From Halomonas halodenitrificans DSM 735 (lineage in GTDB: Bacteria; Pseudomonadota; Gammaproteobacteria; Pseudomonadales; Halomonadaceae), in NCBI RefSeq assembly GCF_000620045.1, contig NZ_JHVH01000001.1, positions 310,001-374,000 on the forward strand: a DNA stretch of 64,000 nucleotides, read 5' to 3'. Below the pieces are notes generated by a model. That model did no database searches and was not told where the DNA came from. It was given only the letters and a program-made list of their open reading frames with translations. Shown one piece after another: positions 47,193 to 54,553 of this stretch. The position numbers were made by a program, and so were the translations under genes. How positions within the stretch are numbered: position 1 is the stretch's first letter; every line of letters starts with the position of its first letter.

Positions 47193-48131
47193 ATGCGTGT
47201 AACGACCCTAGCCACTACCCTGACCTTCGCCGGCCTGCTGCCCCTCTCCGCCCAGGCTGCTCAGGACGCCAGCGACGAGCTACGCCTGGTGGTGCCTCCC
47301 TGGCCCGGTGTCACGGTCAAGTCGGAGATCTTCGCGCAGCTCGCCGAGCCTCTGGGCTACCGGGTCGAGGCCATGGGGGTGAGTTCCACGGTGGGGTATC
47401 AGGTCCTGCAGAGCGGTGAAGCCGACGCCTTCCTCGCCGGCTGGGTGCCCGCCCAGCAGGAAAGCTACGACGCTGCCATGGAGAACGGTGCCATCGTCGA
47501 CCTGGGCAACAATGTCAACGGGGCGCGCATGGGCTTCACGGTGCCGGACTATGTCGCCGAGACCGGCCTCACCAGCGCCGAGCAGCTAGCCGACCCGGAG
47601 ATCGCCAAGCGCTTCAACCGCAGCGTCTACAGCATCGAGAACGGCTCCACGGTCACCGACATGCTCAATGCCGCCATCGACGCCGACGTCTACGGGCTGG
47701 GTGACTGGGAGGGCAGGCCCTCCTCGACGCCCGGCATGCTCAGCGAGGTCAAGGGGGCCGTCCAGGAGGAGCGCTGGATCATCTTCTATGGCTGGACGCC
47801 TCACTGGATGGTACCGGAATACAATACCGTGATTCTCGACGATCCAGAGGGGGTCTACGGTGACGACAACGGCAGCAGCGATGTCAAGACCATCGTTTCC
47901 GAGGCCTACGCGCAAGCCAACCCCAACATGCTCAAGCTACTCGACCAGTTCGTGCTCTCGGCCGACGAACAGAGCGAGTTCATCCGCGCCTACAGCCTGA
48001 AAAACGGCGACCTCGAAGAAGTGGCCCATGACTGGCTGGCCAGCCACCCCGAGCGCGTCGCCAGCTTCCTGGAGGGCGTCACTACCCGCGACGGTGACAA
48101 CGCTCTGGATGCCGTGGAGGAGAGCCTGTGA
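47193..48131 (+). CDS. Betaine/carnitine-type ABC substrate-binding protein (OpuAC/ProX, CaiX-like)
   Basis: The 312-residue periplasmic protein has a Sec signal ending SAQAAQDA and an OpuAC domain. Aromatic-cage tryptophans are in LVVPPWPGVTVKSEIF, FLAGWVPAQQ and YGWTPHWMVPEYN. No permease or ATPase gene is adjacent, so like CaiX and CbcX of Pseudomonas it probably feeds a shared quaternary-amine transporter encoded elsewhere. It supports a trimethylammonium substrate for the operon. Its stop overlaps the next start by four bases. Confidence 0.88.
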   Translation: MRVTTLATTLTFAGLLPLSAQAAQDASDELRLVVPPWPGVTVKSEIFAQLAEPLGYRVEAMGVSSTVGYQVLQSGEADAFLAGWVPAQQESYDAAMENGAIVDLGNNVNGARMGFTVPDYVAETGLTSAEQLADPEIAKRFNRSVYSIENGSTVTDMLNAAIDADVYGLGDWEGRPSSTPGMLSEVKGAVQEERWIIFYGWTPHWMVPEYNTVILDDPEGVYGDDNGSSDVKTIVSEAYAQANPNMLKLLDQFVLSADEQSEFIRAYSLKNGDLEEVAHDWLASHPERVASFLEGVTTRDGDNALDAVEESL

Positions 48132-48862
48132 GCGATTACCGGCCCGACGAACGCGCCGTCCGTCGCGACCTGGCTGCCGCCTACCGGCTGGTCGCACTGG
48201 ACGGCATGGACGATGGCATCTCCACGCACATCTCGGCACGCCTGAACGACGGCCGCTTCCTGCTCAACGCTCTGGGACTGCGCTTTGACGAGGTGCGGGA
48301 AGACAACCTGGTGACGGTGAACGCCGCCGGCGAGGTGCTCGATGACCCTACCGGGCTGGGTATCAACCCGGCCGGCTTCACCATCCATAGCGCGCTCCAC
48401 GCCGCCCGTCCAGAGGTCGAGTGTGTACTGCATACACATACCGTCGCCGGCGTCGCCCTGTCGTGTCTGGAGGAGGGCCTGCTACCGCTCAACCAGTGGG
48501 CCCTGCAGTTTCACGACCGGCTCGCCTACCACGACTACGAGGGCATCGCCCTGGACCTCGACGAGCGCGAGCGCCTGGCCGTCGACCTCGGCCCCCACCA
48601 GGCGATGATCCTGCGCCAGCACGGCCTGTTGACCTGCGGGCGCAGCGTCGGCGAGGCATTCCTCGTGATGCGCGATCTCGAGCGCAGCTGCCAGGCGCAG
48701 CTGGCAGCACAGGCGACCGGCCGCCCGCTGCGCCTGGCCTCTCCGGAGATGGCCGAGCATGTCGCACGCCAGTACGAGGCCTGGGCCGATAGCCCGGCAG
48801 GCATCGATCGCGCCTGGCAGGCCGAGCGTCGACGCCTGGTCGACTCGCCACCGCAGAGGTAA
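48128..48862 (+). CDS. Class II aldolase/adducin-family protein
   Basis: The 244-residue protein starts at a GTG overlapping the previous stop. It has the adducin-type fold: DGMDDGISTHISAR, NALGLRFDEV, then zinc-binding HTHTVAGVALS and RQHGLLTCG. The segment before the zinc site reads GFTIHSALHAARPEVECVLHTHT (short form FTIHSALHAARPEV), and the catalytic glutamate of fuculose-phosphate aldolase is not at its usual place. Aldolase, epimerase or decarboxylase activity is possible. Its role in the operon is unknown. Confidence 0.85.
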   Translation: MSDYRPDERAVRRDLAAAYRLVALDGMDDGISTHISARLNDGRFLLNALGLRFDEVREDNLVTVNAAGEVLDDPTGLGINPAGFTIHSALHAARPEVECVLHTHTVAGVALSCLEEGLLPLNQWALQFHDRLAYHDYEGIALDLDERERLAVDLGPHQAMILRQHGLLTCGRSVGEAFLVMRDLERSCQAQLAAQATGRPLRLASPEMAEHVARQYEAWADSPAGIDRAWQAERRRLVDSPPQR

Positions 48863-48912
48863 CACCACCCTCTATAGAACGGCTGACCATCCGCAGATCG
48901 AGTAATCACGCT

Positions 48913-50358
48913 ATGCACTCCCTGACCAAGCAATTTATCGACAACCATTGGGTACCCAGCCGCAGTAATACCCGGCTGGCGATCATCGACCCTTATCATA
49001 AGACACCGCTCGGCGAGACTACCCGCGGCAACCCCGCCGACGTGGACGTAGCAGTTACTGCCGCTCGGCGCGCCCTTCCCGGCTGGCGTGCCACACCGGC
49101 GGCCTGGCGCGGCGAGCGGCTCTCGGTCATCGCCACGGGACTCGAGCGACGTCGCGAAACGCTGGCCACGCTATCGAGCCGCAACAACGGCAAGCCGTTG
49201 AACGAGGCACTCCAGGACCTCGATGACGCCATCGACTGCTATCGCTACTACGCCGAGGCAGCGGTAGCCCTCGACGATCGACAGGGCAGGCGCGAAGAAG
49301 TCGGTCAGCCCGGGCTGGCGGCCTACCGTTACTGGGAACCGGTCGGCGTCGCCGGCCTTGTCACGCCCTGGAACTTTCCCCTGGTCAGCAGCGCCTGGAA
49401 GATCGCCCCCGCCCTGGCTGCCGGCTGCACGGTGGTGTTCAAGCCCACCGAGGTGGTGCCGCTGCCGGAGCAGGCACTGTGCGAGATCGTGCTGGAGGCC
49501 GGCCTGCCGCCCGGGGTCTTCAACCTGCTGAATGGTGACGGCAAGGGGATCGGTGCGCCAATAAGCCAGCATCCCGGCATCGACAAGCTCTCCTTTACCG
49601 GCAGCAACCCGGTGGGCGAGACCGTGATGCGGGCTGCCGCCCGCGGCGTGCGGCCGGTCTCGCTGGAACTCGGCGGCAAGTCGCCGATCCTGGTCACCGA
49701 AGATGCCGACCTCGAGCTCGCCCGGGACCTGGTCATGGCCGGCATCTGTTACAACGCCGGCCAGATGTGCTCGGCCACCAGCCGCCTGATCGTCCACGAG
49801 CGCCTGGCGGACCAGCTCTATGCCGCCGTCGATGCCGCCATGGCAGCGCTGCGGCCGGGTGATCCTCTCGCGGAGGGAGTCACCCTGGGGCCCCTCGTCA
49901 ACGCCGCTCAGCATGAACGAGTCAGCGACTATCTGGCACAGGCCGGTACGGAAGGCCTGTATAGCGAGACCCCCTCACCGGCTCTGCCCGAGAGTGGACT
50001 CTTCGTCTCTCCGCGACTGTATCGCGATGTCCCCACCACCAGCCGCCTGTGGCGGGAGGAGATCTTCGGCCCCGTGCTCTGTGCTCGCCGGGTGACCAGC
50101 GACGAGGAGGCGATTGCGCTGGCCAACGACAGTGATTACGGCCTGGCGGCTACCGTGGTGGCGGGAGACCCTGACCGCGCCGAGGCCATCGCCCGGGGAC
50201 TGGAGGCGGGCAACGTCTGGTGCAACAGCGACCAGCTGGCGCCGCCCCAGGGCAGCTGGGGAGGCATGAAACGAAGCGGCATCGGCCGGGAACTGGGCCT
50301 GGAAGGCCTGGAGGCGTACCTCGAGGTCAAGCGTATCACCCGCCCGGTATCGGCTTGA
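48913..50358 (+). CDS. Aldehyde dehydrogenase (betaine-aldehyde dehydrogenase-like)
   Basis: The 481-residue NAD(P)+ enzyme has the ALDH core: TPWNFPLVSSAWKIAPALAAG (short TPWNFPLV), general base E252 in LELGGKSP and nucleophile C286 in NAGQMCSATSRL. EEIFGPVL and the C-terminal GGMKRSGIGRELG also fit. It resembles betaine- and trimethylaminobutyraldehyde-type dehydrogenases. It would oxidise the aldehyde made by the decarboxylase two to three genes upstream. Last gene of the six-gene operon; SAM-II riboswitches begin 70 bases downstream. Confidence 0.9.
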   Translation: MHSLTKQFIDNHWVPSRSNTRLAIIDPYHKTPLGETTRGNPADVDVAVTAARRALPGWRATPAAWRGERLSVIATGLERRRETLATLSSRNNGKPLNEALQDLDDAIDCYRYYAEAAVALDDRQGRREEVGQPGLAAYRYWEPVGVAGLVTPWNFPLVSSAWKIAPALAAGCTVVFKPTEVVPLPEQALCEIVLEAGLPPGVFNLLNGDGKGIGAPISQHPGIDKLSFTGSNPVGETVMRAAARGVRPVSLELGGKSPILVTEDADLELARDLVMAGICYNAGQMCSATSRLIVHERLADQLYAAVDAAMAALRPGDPLAEGVTLGPLVNAAQHERVSDYLAQAGTEGLYSETPSPALPESGLFVSPRLYRDVPTTSRLWREEIFGPVLCARRVTSDEEAIALANDSDYGLAATVVAGDPDRAEAIARGLEAGNVWCNSDQLAPPQGSWGGMKRSGIGRELGLEGLEAYLEVKRITRPVSA

Positions 50359-50392
50359 TCCCTTGGAGATAGAGTGGCCCGGCCGAAAGGCG

Positions 50393-50422
50393 TTGACGGC
50401 ACCCGGCATCCATAAGTACTCT
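50393..50422 (+). promoter_or_regulatory. Possible promoter of the riboswitch transcript
   Basis: TTGACG at 50393-50398 and TACTCT at 50417-50422 are 18 bases apart. A start site about seven bases later would fall at the 5' edge of the first aptamer. The -10 match is weak. Confidence 0.35.
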
Positions 50423-50427
50423 TGATT

Positions 50428-50481
50428 CAGCGCCGATTTGAACCATCAGCTTGCGGGCGCTTTAAAAATGCAGCTAAAGCG
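50428..50481 (+). ncRNA. SAM-II riboswitch, copy 1
   Basis: The segment matches the SAM-II (metA-type) aptamer. P1 pairs GCGCC (50430-50434) with GGCGC (50456-50460). The loop carries GATTTGAACC and TTGC, and the A-rich linker TTTAAAAATG is followed by CAGCTAAAG, the conserved 3' strand that forms the pseudoknot (TTGC with GCAG). The pattern GATTT...AACC...TTGC...P1'...AGCTAAA is essentially that of the known SAM-II structure. Downstream, GCTAAAGCG (50473-50481) can pair perfectly with CGCTTTAGC (50494-50502) in the terminator, so SAM binding should favour termination. Confidence 0.9.
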
Positions 50482-50491
50482 ACGCCAGAGG

Positions 50492-50522
50492 CCCGCTTTA
50501 GCACACGCTAAGCGGGTTTTTT
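50492..50522 (+). terminator. Intrinsic terminator controlled by SAM-II copy 1
   Basis: CCCGCTTTAGC (50492-50502) pairs with GCTAAGCGGG (50507-50516), with one bulged T, and TTTTTT follows. Half of the stem is complementary to the 3' part of aptamer 1, giving a mutually exclusive antiterminator. Confidence 0.88.
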
Positions 50523-50540
50523 GTTGCCTGATCAACGGGC

Positions 50541-50594
50541 TGCCGCCGATTTAAGCACCAACTTGCGGGCGGGATACAAGTGCAGCTAAAGCGG
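50541..50594 (+). ncRNA. SAM-II riboswitch, copy 2
   Basis: A second aptamer of the same class begins 19 bases after the terminator. P1 pairs CCGCC (50543-50547) with GGCGG (50568-50572). This changes the base pairs of copy 1 (GCGCC/GGCGC) but keeps the helix, which is covariation in support of structure. GATTTAAGC, ACTTGC and GTGCAGCTAAAGCG match the conserved core. It lies about 65 bases before the ribosome-binding site of the next ORF, and no T-rich terminator follows it, so its output is unclear. Confidence 0.88.
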
Positions 50595-50673
50595 CGTACG
50601 ACTCCACTCCCCTGAGTCGGCGCTTGCCGAACTCACGCTCTACAGAGCACCACAGGGGAACAAGGAGACGATC

Positions 50674-50889
50674 ATGACCCATCGCACCAGCGGATCTCAC
50701 GACCAGGCCACGCCGGCCATTGCCGACACCTCCCCCGCATCAATACGCAGTGGACTGGCCGCCCTGCTCGCCCAGAGCGACATCGTTCGCCCGGAGCTTC
50801 GCAACGCCTCCATCCTCGGAGCGCAAGCGACCCCACGGCTCGCGCGCCGCGATAACCGGAATCACCACACGCCACCTGCGGACTGGTAG
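50674..50889 (+). CDS. Small hypothetical protein downstream of the riboswitches
   Basis: A 71-residue reading frame starts at an ATG seven bases after AAGGAG. It has no signal, membrane helix or recognised domain and is rich in Ala, Ser, Arg and His (SGLAALLAQSDIVRPELRNA). It is the only candidate gene under the two SAM-II riboswitches. It may be genuine, a leader, or the 5' remnant of a displaced methionine-pathway gene. Nothing in the residues decides this. Confidence 0.4.
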   Translation: MTHRTSGSHDQATPAIADTSPASIRSGLAALLAQSDIVRPELRNASILGAQATPRLARRDNRNHHTPPADW

Positions 50890-51004
50890 GCAGCCACGAG
50901 AACCTCCCCGACATGCTTGTAAAGGATAACGACTAGTCGGTGCCGTATGGCGATCAGCATTCGAGCATTGCTGCCGGTGCATGATCAAGCAGGTTTTGCC
51001 GGCT

Positions 51005-51090
51005 CTACGGTAGGAGTTCATGGAGCCGGTTCTGCTTCTGAGCGGGCAGCCGTTCCAGCACGCCCTTAAGGTAGGCGTAGGGGAGGCAGA
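51005..51090 (-). pseudogene. IS66-family transposase C-terminal remnant
   Basis: On the minus strand about 26 codons read LPYAYLKGVLERLPAQ and then RLHELLP, followed by a stop. This matches the conserved C-terminal end of IS66 TnpC (PYAYLxxVLERLP...ELLP). Nothing else of the transposase is present and no inverted repeats are seen. It ends abruptly near the terminator of the tRNA fragment, marking an old insertion and deletion. Confidence 0.6.
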
Positions 51091-51123
51091 TAAAGAAGGG
51101 ACTGGTACGTTTCACGCACGCAC

Positions 51124-51146
51124 AAAAAAACCGCCTCTTGGGCGGT
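51124..51146 (-). terminator. Intrinsic terminator of the original tRNA-Thr gene
   Basis: ACCGCC (51130-51135) pairs with GGCGGT (51141-51146), and on the minus strand seven T residues follow. A second hairpin (CAATCGC/GCGATTG, 51151-51169) stands between it and the tRNA fragment. Confidence 0.8.
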
Positions 51147-51187
51147 CGGTCAATCGCACTGGGCGATTGAAATTTAACGCTTTCAAA

Positions 51188-51235
51188 TGGTGCCGACACC
51201 AGGAGTCGAACCCGGGACCTACTGATTACAAGTCA
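51188..51235 (-). other. Attachment site: 3' part of tRNA-Thr(UGU)
   Basis: Read on the minus strand, these 48 bases are the 3' part of a tRNA: anticodon loop CTTGTAA, anticodon-stem strand TCAGT, variable loop, T-arm with TTCGACT, acceptor strand TGTCGGC and CCA. The 5' half is missing: upstream bases do not form D-arm or acceptor. This is what remains when an element integrates in a tRNA 3' end, the intact gene being rebuilt at the other end. The integrase gene lies 290 bases away. Confidence 0.85.
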
Positions 51236-51455
51236 CACCACTTAAAAAACCTGAAAAAACAAGGTGCTACGTAGCACAAAAGGCTTCGTGAAATGCTTAC
51301 AGGGACAACCTGAGAAACAGGGTTTATCACCAGCATCACACGGCATCATCAGGTAGCTATTGAAGAGGACGGAGGCTAAACTGTCAACCTGCATTCAGAC
51401 AGGCTAATTCATACTATCGTCTAGTGAGCACCGCAAAAGGGTCACCAAGAAATGC

Positions 51456-51489
51456 AAAGGCGGTGCCAGGCTTTCAGCCCCGGCACCGC
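51456..51489 (-). terminator. Terminator-like hairpin after the integrase gene
   Basis: GCGGTGCC (51460-51467) pairs with GGCACCGC (51482-51489). On the minus strand CTTTGC follows. It lies 37 bases beyond the integrase stop. Confidence 0.5.
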
Positions 51490-51525
51490 ACCGGTCAACT
51501 TAAGACTCTCCTCTGAGAGAGGGGT

Positions 51526-52467
51526 TTAGACGCGTCCCTCGATGACACTACGCAGGCTACCGATGTCGACCTCGACATACTCGAGTGTCGTGCTGATATT
51601 GCTGTGGCCAAGCAACGCCTTGACGATATGCAGATTGCGGTCTGGCTCCTTCATCAGCTCGGTACCCAACGTATGCCGGAATCGGTGTGGACTCATCTGA
51701 TAGCCACAAATCTGGGACAGCTTCTGGTAGAAACTCTCCACCTGCCAGGAGTCCATCGTCTCCATTCGGTGCCGAACACTGAATCGGTTCACATTGAAAA
51801 TCTGTTCACCACGCTTGACCCCCACCATCCTTGCCGAGTTCATCAGGTTTTCTAGGTGCGGATAAAGGGCATTAGATATTGGAACAAAATGCTCTCGATT
51901 ATTCTTGGCACCCTGCCAGGTAGCTGTAAGGACGCGACCCTTCAAGTCAATATCTTCGGGCTTCATCAGCAACAACTGAGTCAGACGGATTCCCGTATGA
52001 TAGAACGTTTCAAACACCACCTCCCAGAACCATGCAGGATGTAGCACCGATGGCTTCTTTCGGTAACGCTCAATCTTCTTATGCAAATCGATTGCTTCCC
52101 TGGCCATCTCGACTTGGCGCTTATTCAGAGTCTTTTTCCTCTTCTTAGGAGAACTCACCTCCATCTTCAAAAATGGATTCGAGGAAACAGGTATCAAGGC
52201 ATGGTCTATAGCATGCTTGAAAAGAATCCTGTTGTGTCGACAGTAGTTGTTCCAACTTGAGTGTGAAAGATTTCTACCCGATTCAGAGAAGCAGAAGTTT
52301 CGCCACTTTCTGACATCTTCACGACCCACCTCCTCAGGAAGCTTCTCCTGACCCAAAAAACGGCGAAATAGCTTTACAGGAACACAATATGAGACCCGGC
52401 TTCTTTCTGTCAGCCAGCGTTCAGAAAAATAGGATTGCAACAAGTCATCAAAGGTAAATGTTTTCAT
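51526..52467 (-). CDS. Tyrosine recombinase (integrase)
   Basis: The 313-residue protein has a SAM-like N-terminal core-binding domain (FDDLLQSYFSERWLTERSR) and a C-terminal catalytic domain. The catalytic residues are visible: Arg in YHTGIRLTQLLLM, His-x-x-Arg in SPHRFRHTLGTELM, His in LLGHSNISTTLEYVEV with the tyrosine nucleophile at its end. It should integrate the element at tRNA-Thr. Base composition is clearly lower in GC than the chromosome to the left. It begins 3 bases after the relaxase gene, so both are co-transcribed. Confidence 0.95.
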   Translation of the reverse strand: MKTFTFDDLLQSYFSERWLTERSRVSYCVPVKLFRRFLGQEKLPEEVGREDVRKWRNFCFSESGRNLSHSSWNNYCRHNRILFKHAIDHALIPVSSNPFLKMEVSSPKKRKKTLNKRQVEMAREAIDLHKKIERYRKKPSVLHPAWFWEVVFETFYHTGIRLTQLLLMKPEDIDLKGRVLTATWQGAKNNREHFVPISNALYPHLENLMNSARMVGVKRGEQIFNVNRFSVRHRMETMDSWQVESFYQKLSQICGYQMSPHRFRHTLGTELMKEPDRNLHIVKALLGHSNISTTLEYVEVDIGSLRSVIEGRV

Positions 52468-52469
52468 TC

Positions 52470-54266
52470 TTAATTCTTCCCATCAATCAGGTCAATAAAA
52501 GGGTTATCAAGAACCTCTTTCCCCTCATCCATCAGGTCATCCTTACTCACAAGATACCCAGACAGGGTGCTCGACTTCTTGTTTGGTCCAACCACTTTTA
52601 CCTTGTGAAAACTTCCACCATCCTTGTTCTTCTTGTGCCGCTTCAGCTTCTGGAATGAATCCTGAGCCTCTTTCCACCCTTTCTCTTCTCCGTTCACCTC
52701 CTGGCAATAGCGCTTGAATACCTTGGGACTGACCACAAACAGCATGCCATTTACGGCATGCACCAGGGCCTTTGAGTCGTTCATCAATATTTTGTGGGTT
52801 CTCAAACCATCTCGCAGCCAGGAGAGAAAAGCTTCTCCGTGTGATGCCTCTTCGGACGATGCATCAAGCAAAGAGCTATCGTCACCATCAGCAGGACTAG
52901 GCGCCAATTTCCTCTCCAAATTTGGCACTTCTTTCTCAGCGTCGCCTGTCGCGATATCAAGGATCGAGTCCTCAAGATTACCCCGCGTAGTCTCCTCGCT
53001 ATTTTCATCCTCTAGTTCATCTGACTTCTCCGCAGACGAAGACACCTCACACTTTTTTGGAGCTGGGTGATTTTCACTATCCGCCTGACTCCCTTCAGCA
53101 GCTTCAACAGGTTCGACATTTCCTGAAAAAACATCTGGCTGCTCATCACCGGACCAAACAAGAGACTTGTGAACCTTGAGCATAGACAGTTCAGTTTTCC
53201 ACTCTCCCATTTCGATCGTACACTTCCAGACCGACCGCCCCTCTGCGTTCTCAATAATCAGCCCATGCGACTGCATCTCATCGTATAGACGAGACTCATT
53301 GGTTGGAACATTCTCAACTCCATGGGTAAGCAGATAGCTCTTTATTTCTCTAGGTACCAGCGGCGTTACCAGCCAAAGTGCTTCATGGGTGACAAAACCC
53401 TGAGCCCCTTTTTCATTAAGCCGGATCTTTTCCGTAACGATATGGCGAATAGCAACTTTCAGCTTGCTCTGCAGAGACTCCCTGGGTGCTTTCTCAATAC
53501 TGGAGACTTTGCCACCCAGAGATTTGGCGACGCTGGCCCTATCAGCCTGACTGACAATTTCACCAATAACTCCGGAACGTTCTGAGTGACCACTGATGGC
53601 GTACACCAGCAGACCAAAAAGATCCGGCTGGCTCTTCAGCCACTCGAGCCCGGCATTACCCACCACTTCCTTGCACAGGAGTGGATTAGCCGCAGCGTGA
53701 AGAAAGTAGTCGCGACCCTTGATATATCTAACGCGATACTGATCGGGAATAGTGCCTTCCCAAAGGCACCATCTACGCCCGGACTTCAGGTGGATATCGA
53801 CGTCGACGATAACCTTGGCAATATCATGCAGCAGGCAGGCATAGATCACCGCCACGCTCCACAGCTCTCCGGTAGAGGACTGTCTTTCAGGCGACTCATT
53901 TGGTGGGAGCAGGTGCTGCCGCCGTAGCCTGAGGCCAAACACACAGGTCTCAAGGCCATGGTCCAGCATCCCACCAGGGTAGCTATGGTGGTGAGACTCC
54001 GAGGCAGGCAGCAACTGAACCCGCTCAGCGTAGCGTTGCAGAGGCTCTTTTACGTAAGCTTCGAAGACCGGCGCTGTCAGCGAGGTGCTTTCCTGGACCG
54101 CCTTGAGCAGCTGCTGCCGATAGGGCGTTGCCAGCAGCTGCGCACCGGTGCGCGGAGTTTCCCAGTGGACATCATCCTGGACGCTGTCACTGACGGTCAC
54201 ATTACAGCGGCCACGTAGAAATTTGAGAATCTGCAATTTTCGCTCCTGTGGATGCAGTCCATGCAT
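52470..54266 (-). CDS. MobH-family relaxase (TraI_2 domain)
   Basis: The 598-residue protein starts with the TraI_2 relaxase domain. It carries the three-histidine motif SHHHSYPGGMLDHGLET at about residues 89-105 and the HD pair in YACLLHDIAKVIVD. A long acidic, low-complexity middle section follows (about 370-470). The TraI_2 C-terminal domain is at the end (LSWLRDGLRTHKILMNDSKALVHAVNGMLFVV, short form VHAVNGMLFVVSP; FKRYCQEVNG). MobH relaxases nick oriT to start conjugative transfer. The ATG at 54266 is chosen over the adjacent GTG. GC content is low for this genome. Confidence 0.92.
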   Translation of the reverse strand: MHGLHPQERKLQILKFLRGRCNVTVSDSVQDDVHWETPRTGAQLLATPYRQQLLKAVQESTSLTAPVFEAYVKEPLQRYAERVQLLPASESHHHSYPGGMLDHGLETCVFGLRLRRQHLLPPNESPERQSSTGELWSVAVIYACLLHDIAKVIVDVDIHLKSGRRWCLWEGTIPDQYRVRYIKGRDYFLHAAANPLLCKEVVGNAGLEWLKSQPDLFGLLVYAISGHSERSGVIGEIVSQADRASVAKSLGGKVSSIEKAPRESLQSKLKVAIRHIVTEKIRLNEKGAQGFVTHEALWLVTPLVPREIKSYLLTHGVENVPTNESRLYDEMQSHGLIIENAEGRSVWKCTIEMGEWKTELSMLKVHKSLVWSGDEQPDVFSGNVEPVEAAEGSQADSENHPAPKKCEVSSSAEKSDELEDENSEETTRGNLEDSILDIATGDAEKEVPNLERKLAPSPADGDDSSLLDASSEEASHGEAFLSWLRDGLRTHKILMNDSKALVHAVNGMLFVVSPKVFKRYCQEVNGEEKGWKEAQDSFQKLKRHKKNKDGGSFHKVKVVGPNKKSSTLSGYLVSKDDLMDEGKEVLDNPFIDLIDGKN

Positions 54267-54518
54267 CACAGCAATGCTCCCTGAGGAGCACCAGAAGAAA
54301 CGTTAATTGCGATGAGGCGGGGTTACGCCAGCGCACTCCTTGCCCTAGCGTGATTTCTGTGGGATGCGACCCAGAGAAAGCATAATTTTATTTAGCAGAG
54401 AAATTATTACGATAGGAATATGCACATATATTAACTAAGAAAAATCTGATTATTATGTCAATAATGCTTACAACTAAAGCCGCATCTACAGGCAGCACCT
54501 TGCCAATCTGATAGAACT
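54267..54518. other. AT-rich intergenic region upstream of the relaxase gene
   Basis: This gap contains a markedly AT-rich stretch (54375-54480) unlike the rest of the window. It could hold the relaxase/integrase promoter and possibly oriT, but I see no clear inverted repeat or nic motif that proves it. Confidence 0.4.
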
Positions 54519-54538
54519 ACCCCCTCCGAAGAGGGGGT
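54519..54538 (-). terminator. Hairpin terminator after the SNF2-like helicase gene
   Basis: ACCCCCTC (54519-54526) pairs with GAGGGGGT (54531-54538) around a CGAA tetraloop, 15 bases beyond the helicase stop on the minus strand. Confidence 0.65.
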
Positions 54539-54553
54539 ATGGGTTGGGTTAAC

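Noticed and set aside
51005..51199. Minus-strand ORF of 64 codons as an intact gene
   Set aside because: Its 5' part lies in the tRNA terminator; only the last codons resemble IS66 transposase, so it is called a remnant.
51020..51274. Plus-strand ORF of 84 codons containing RHQESNPGPTDYKS
   Set aside because: That peptide is the well-known spurious translation of the antisense strand of a tRNA 3' half; the DNA is the tRNA-Thr fragment and its terminator.
54267..54553. oriT in the AT-rich gap by the relaxase gene
   Set aside because: Position is suggestive, but I could not identify a convincing inverted repeat with a nic site, so it is only mentioned as a possibility.
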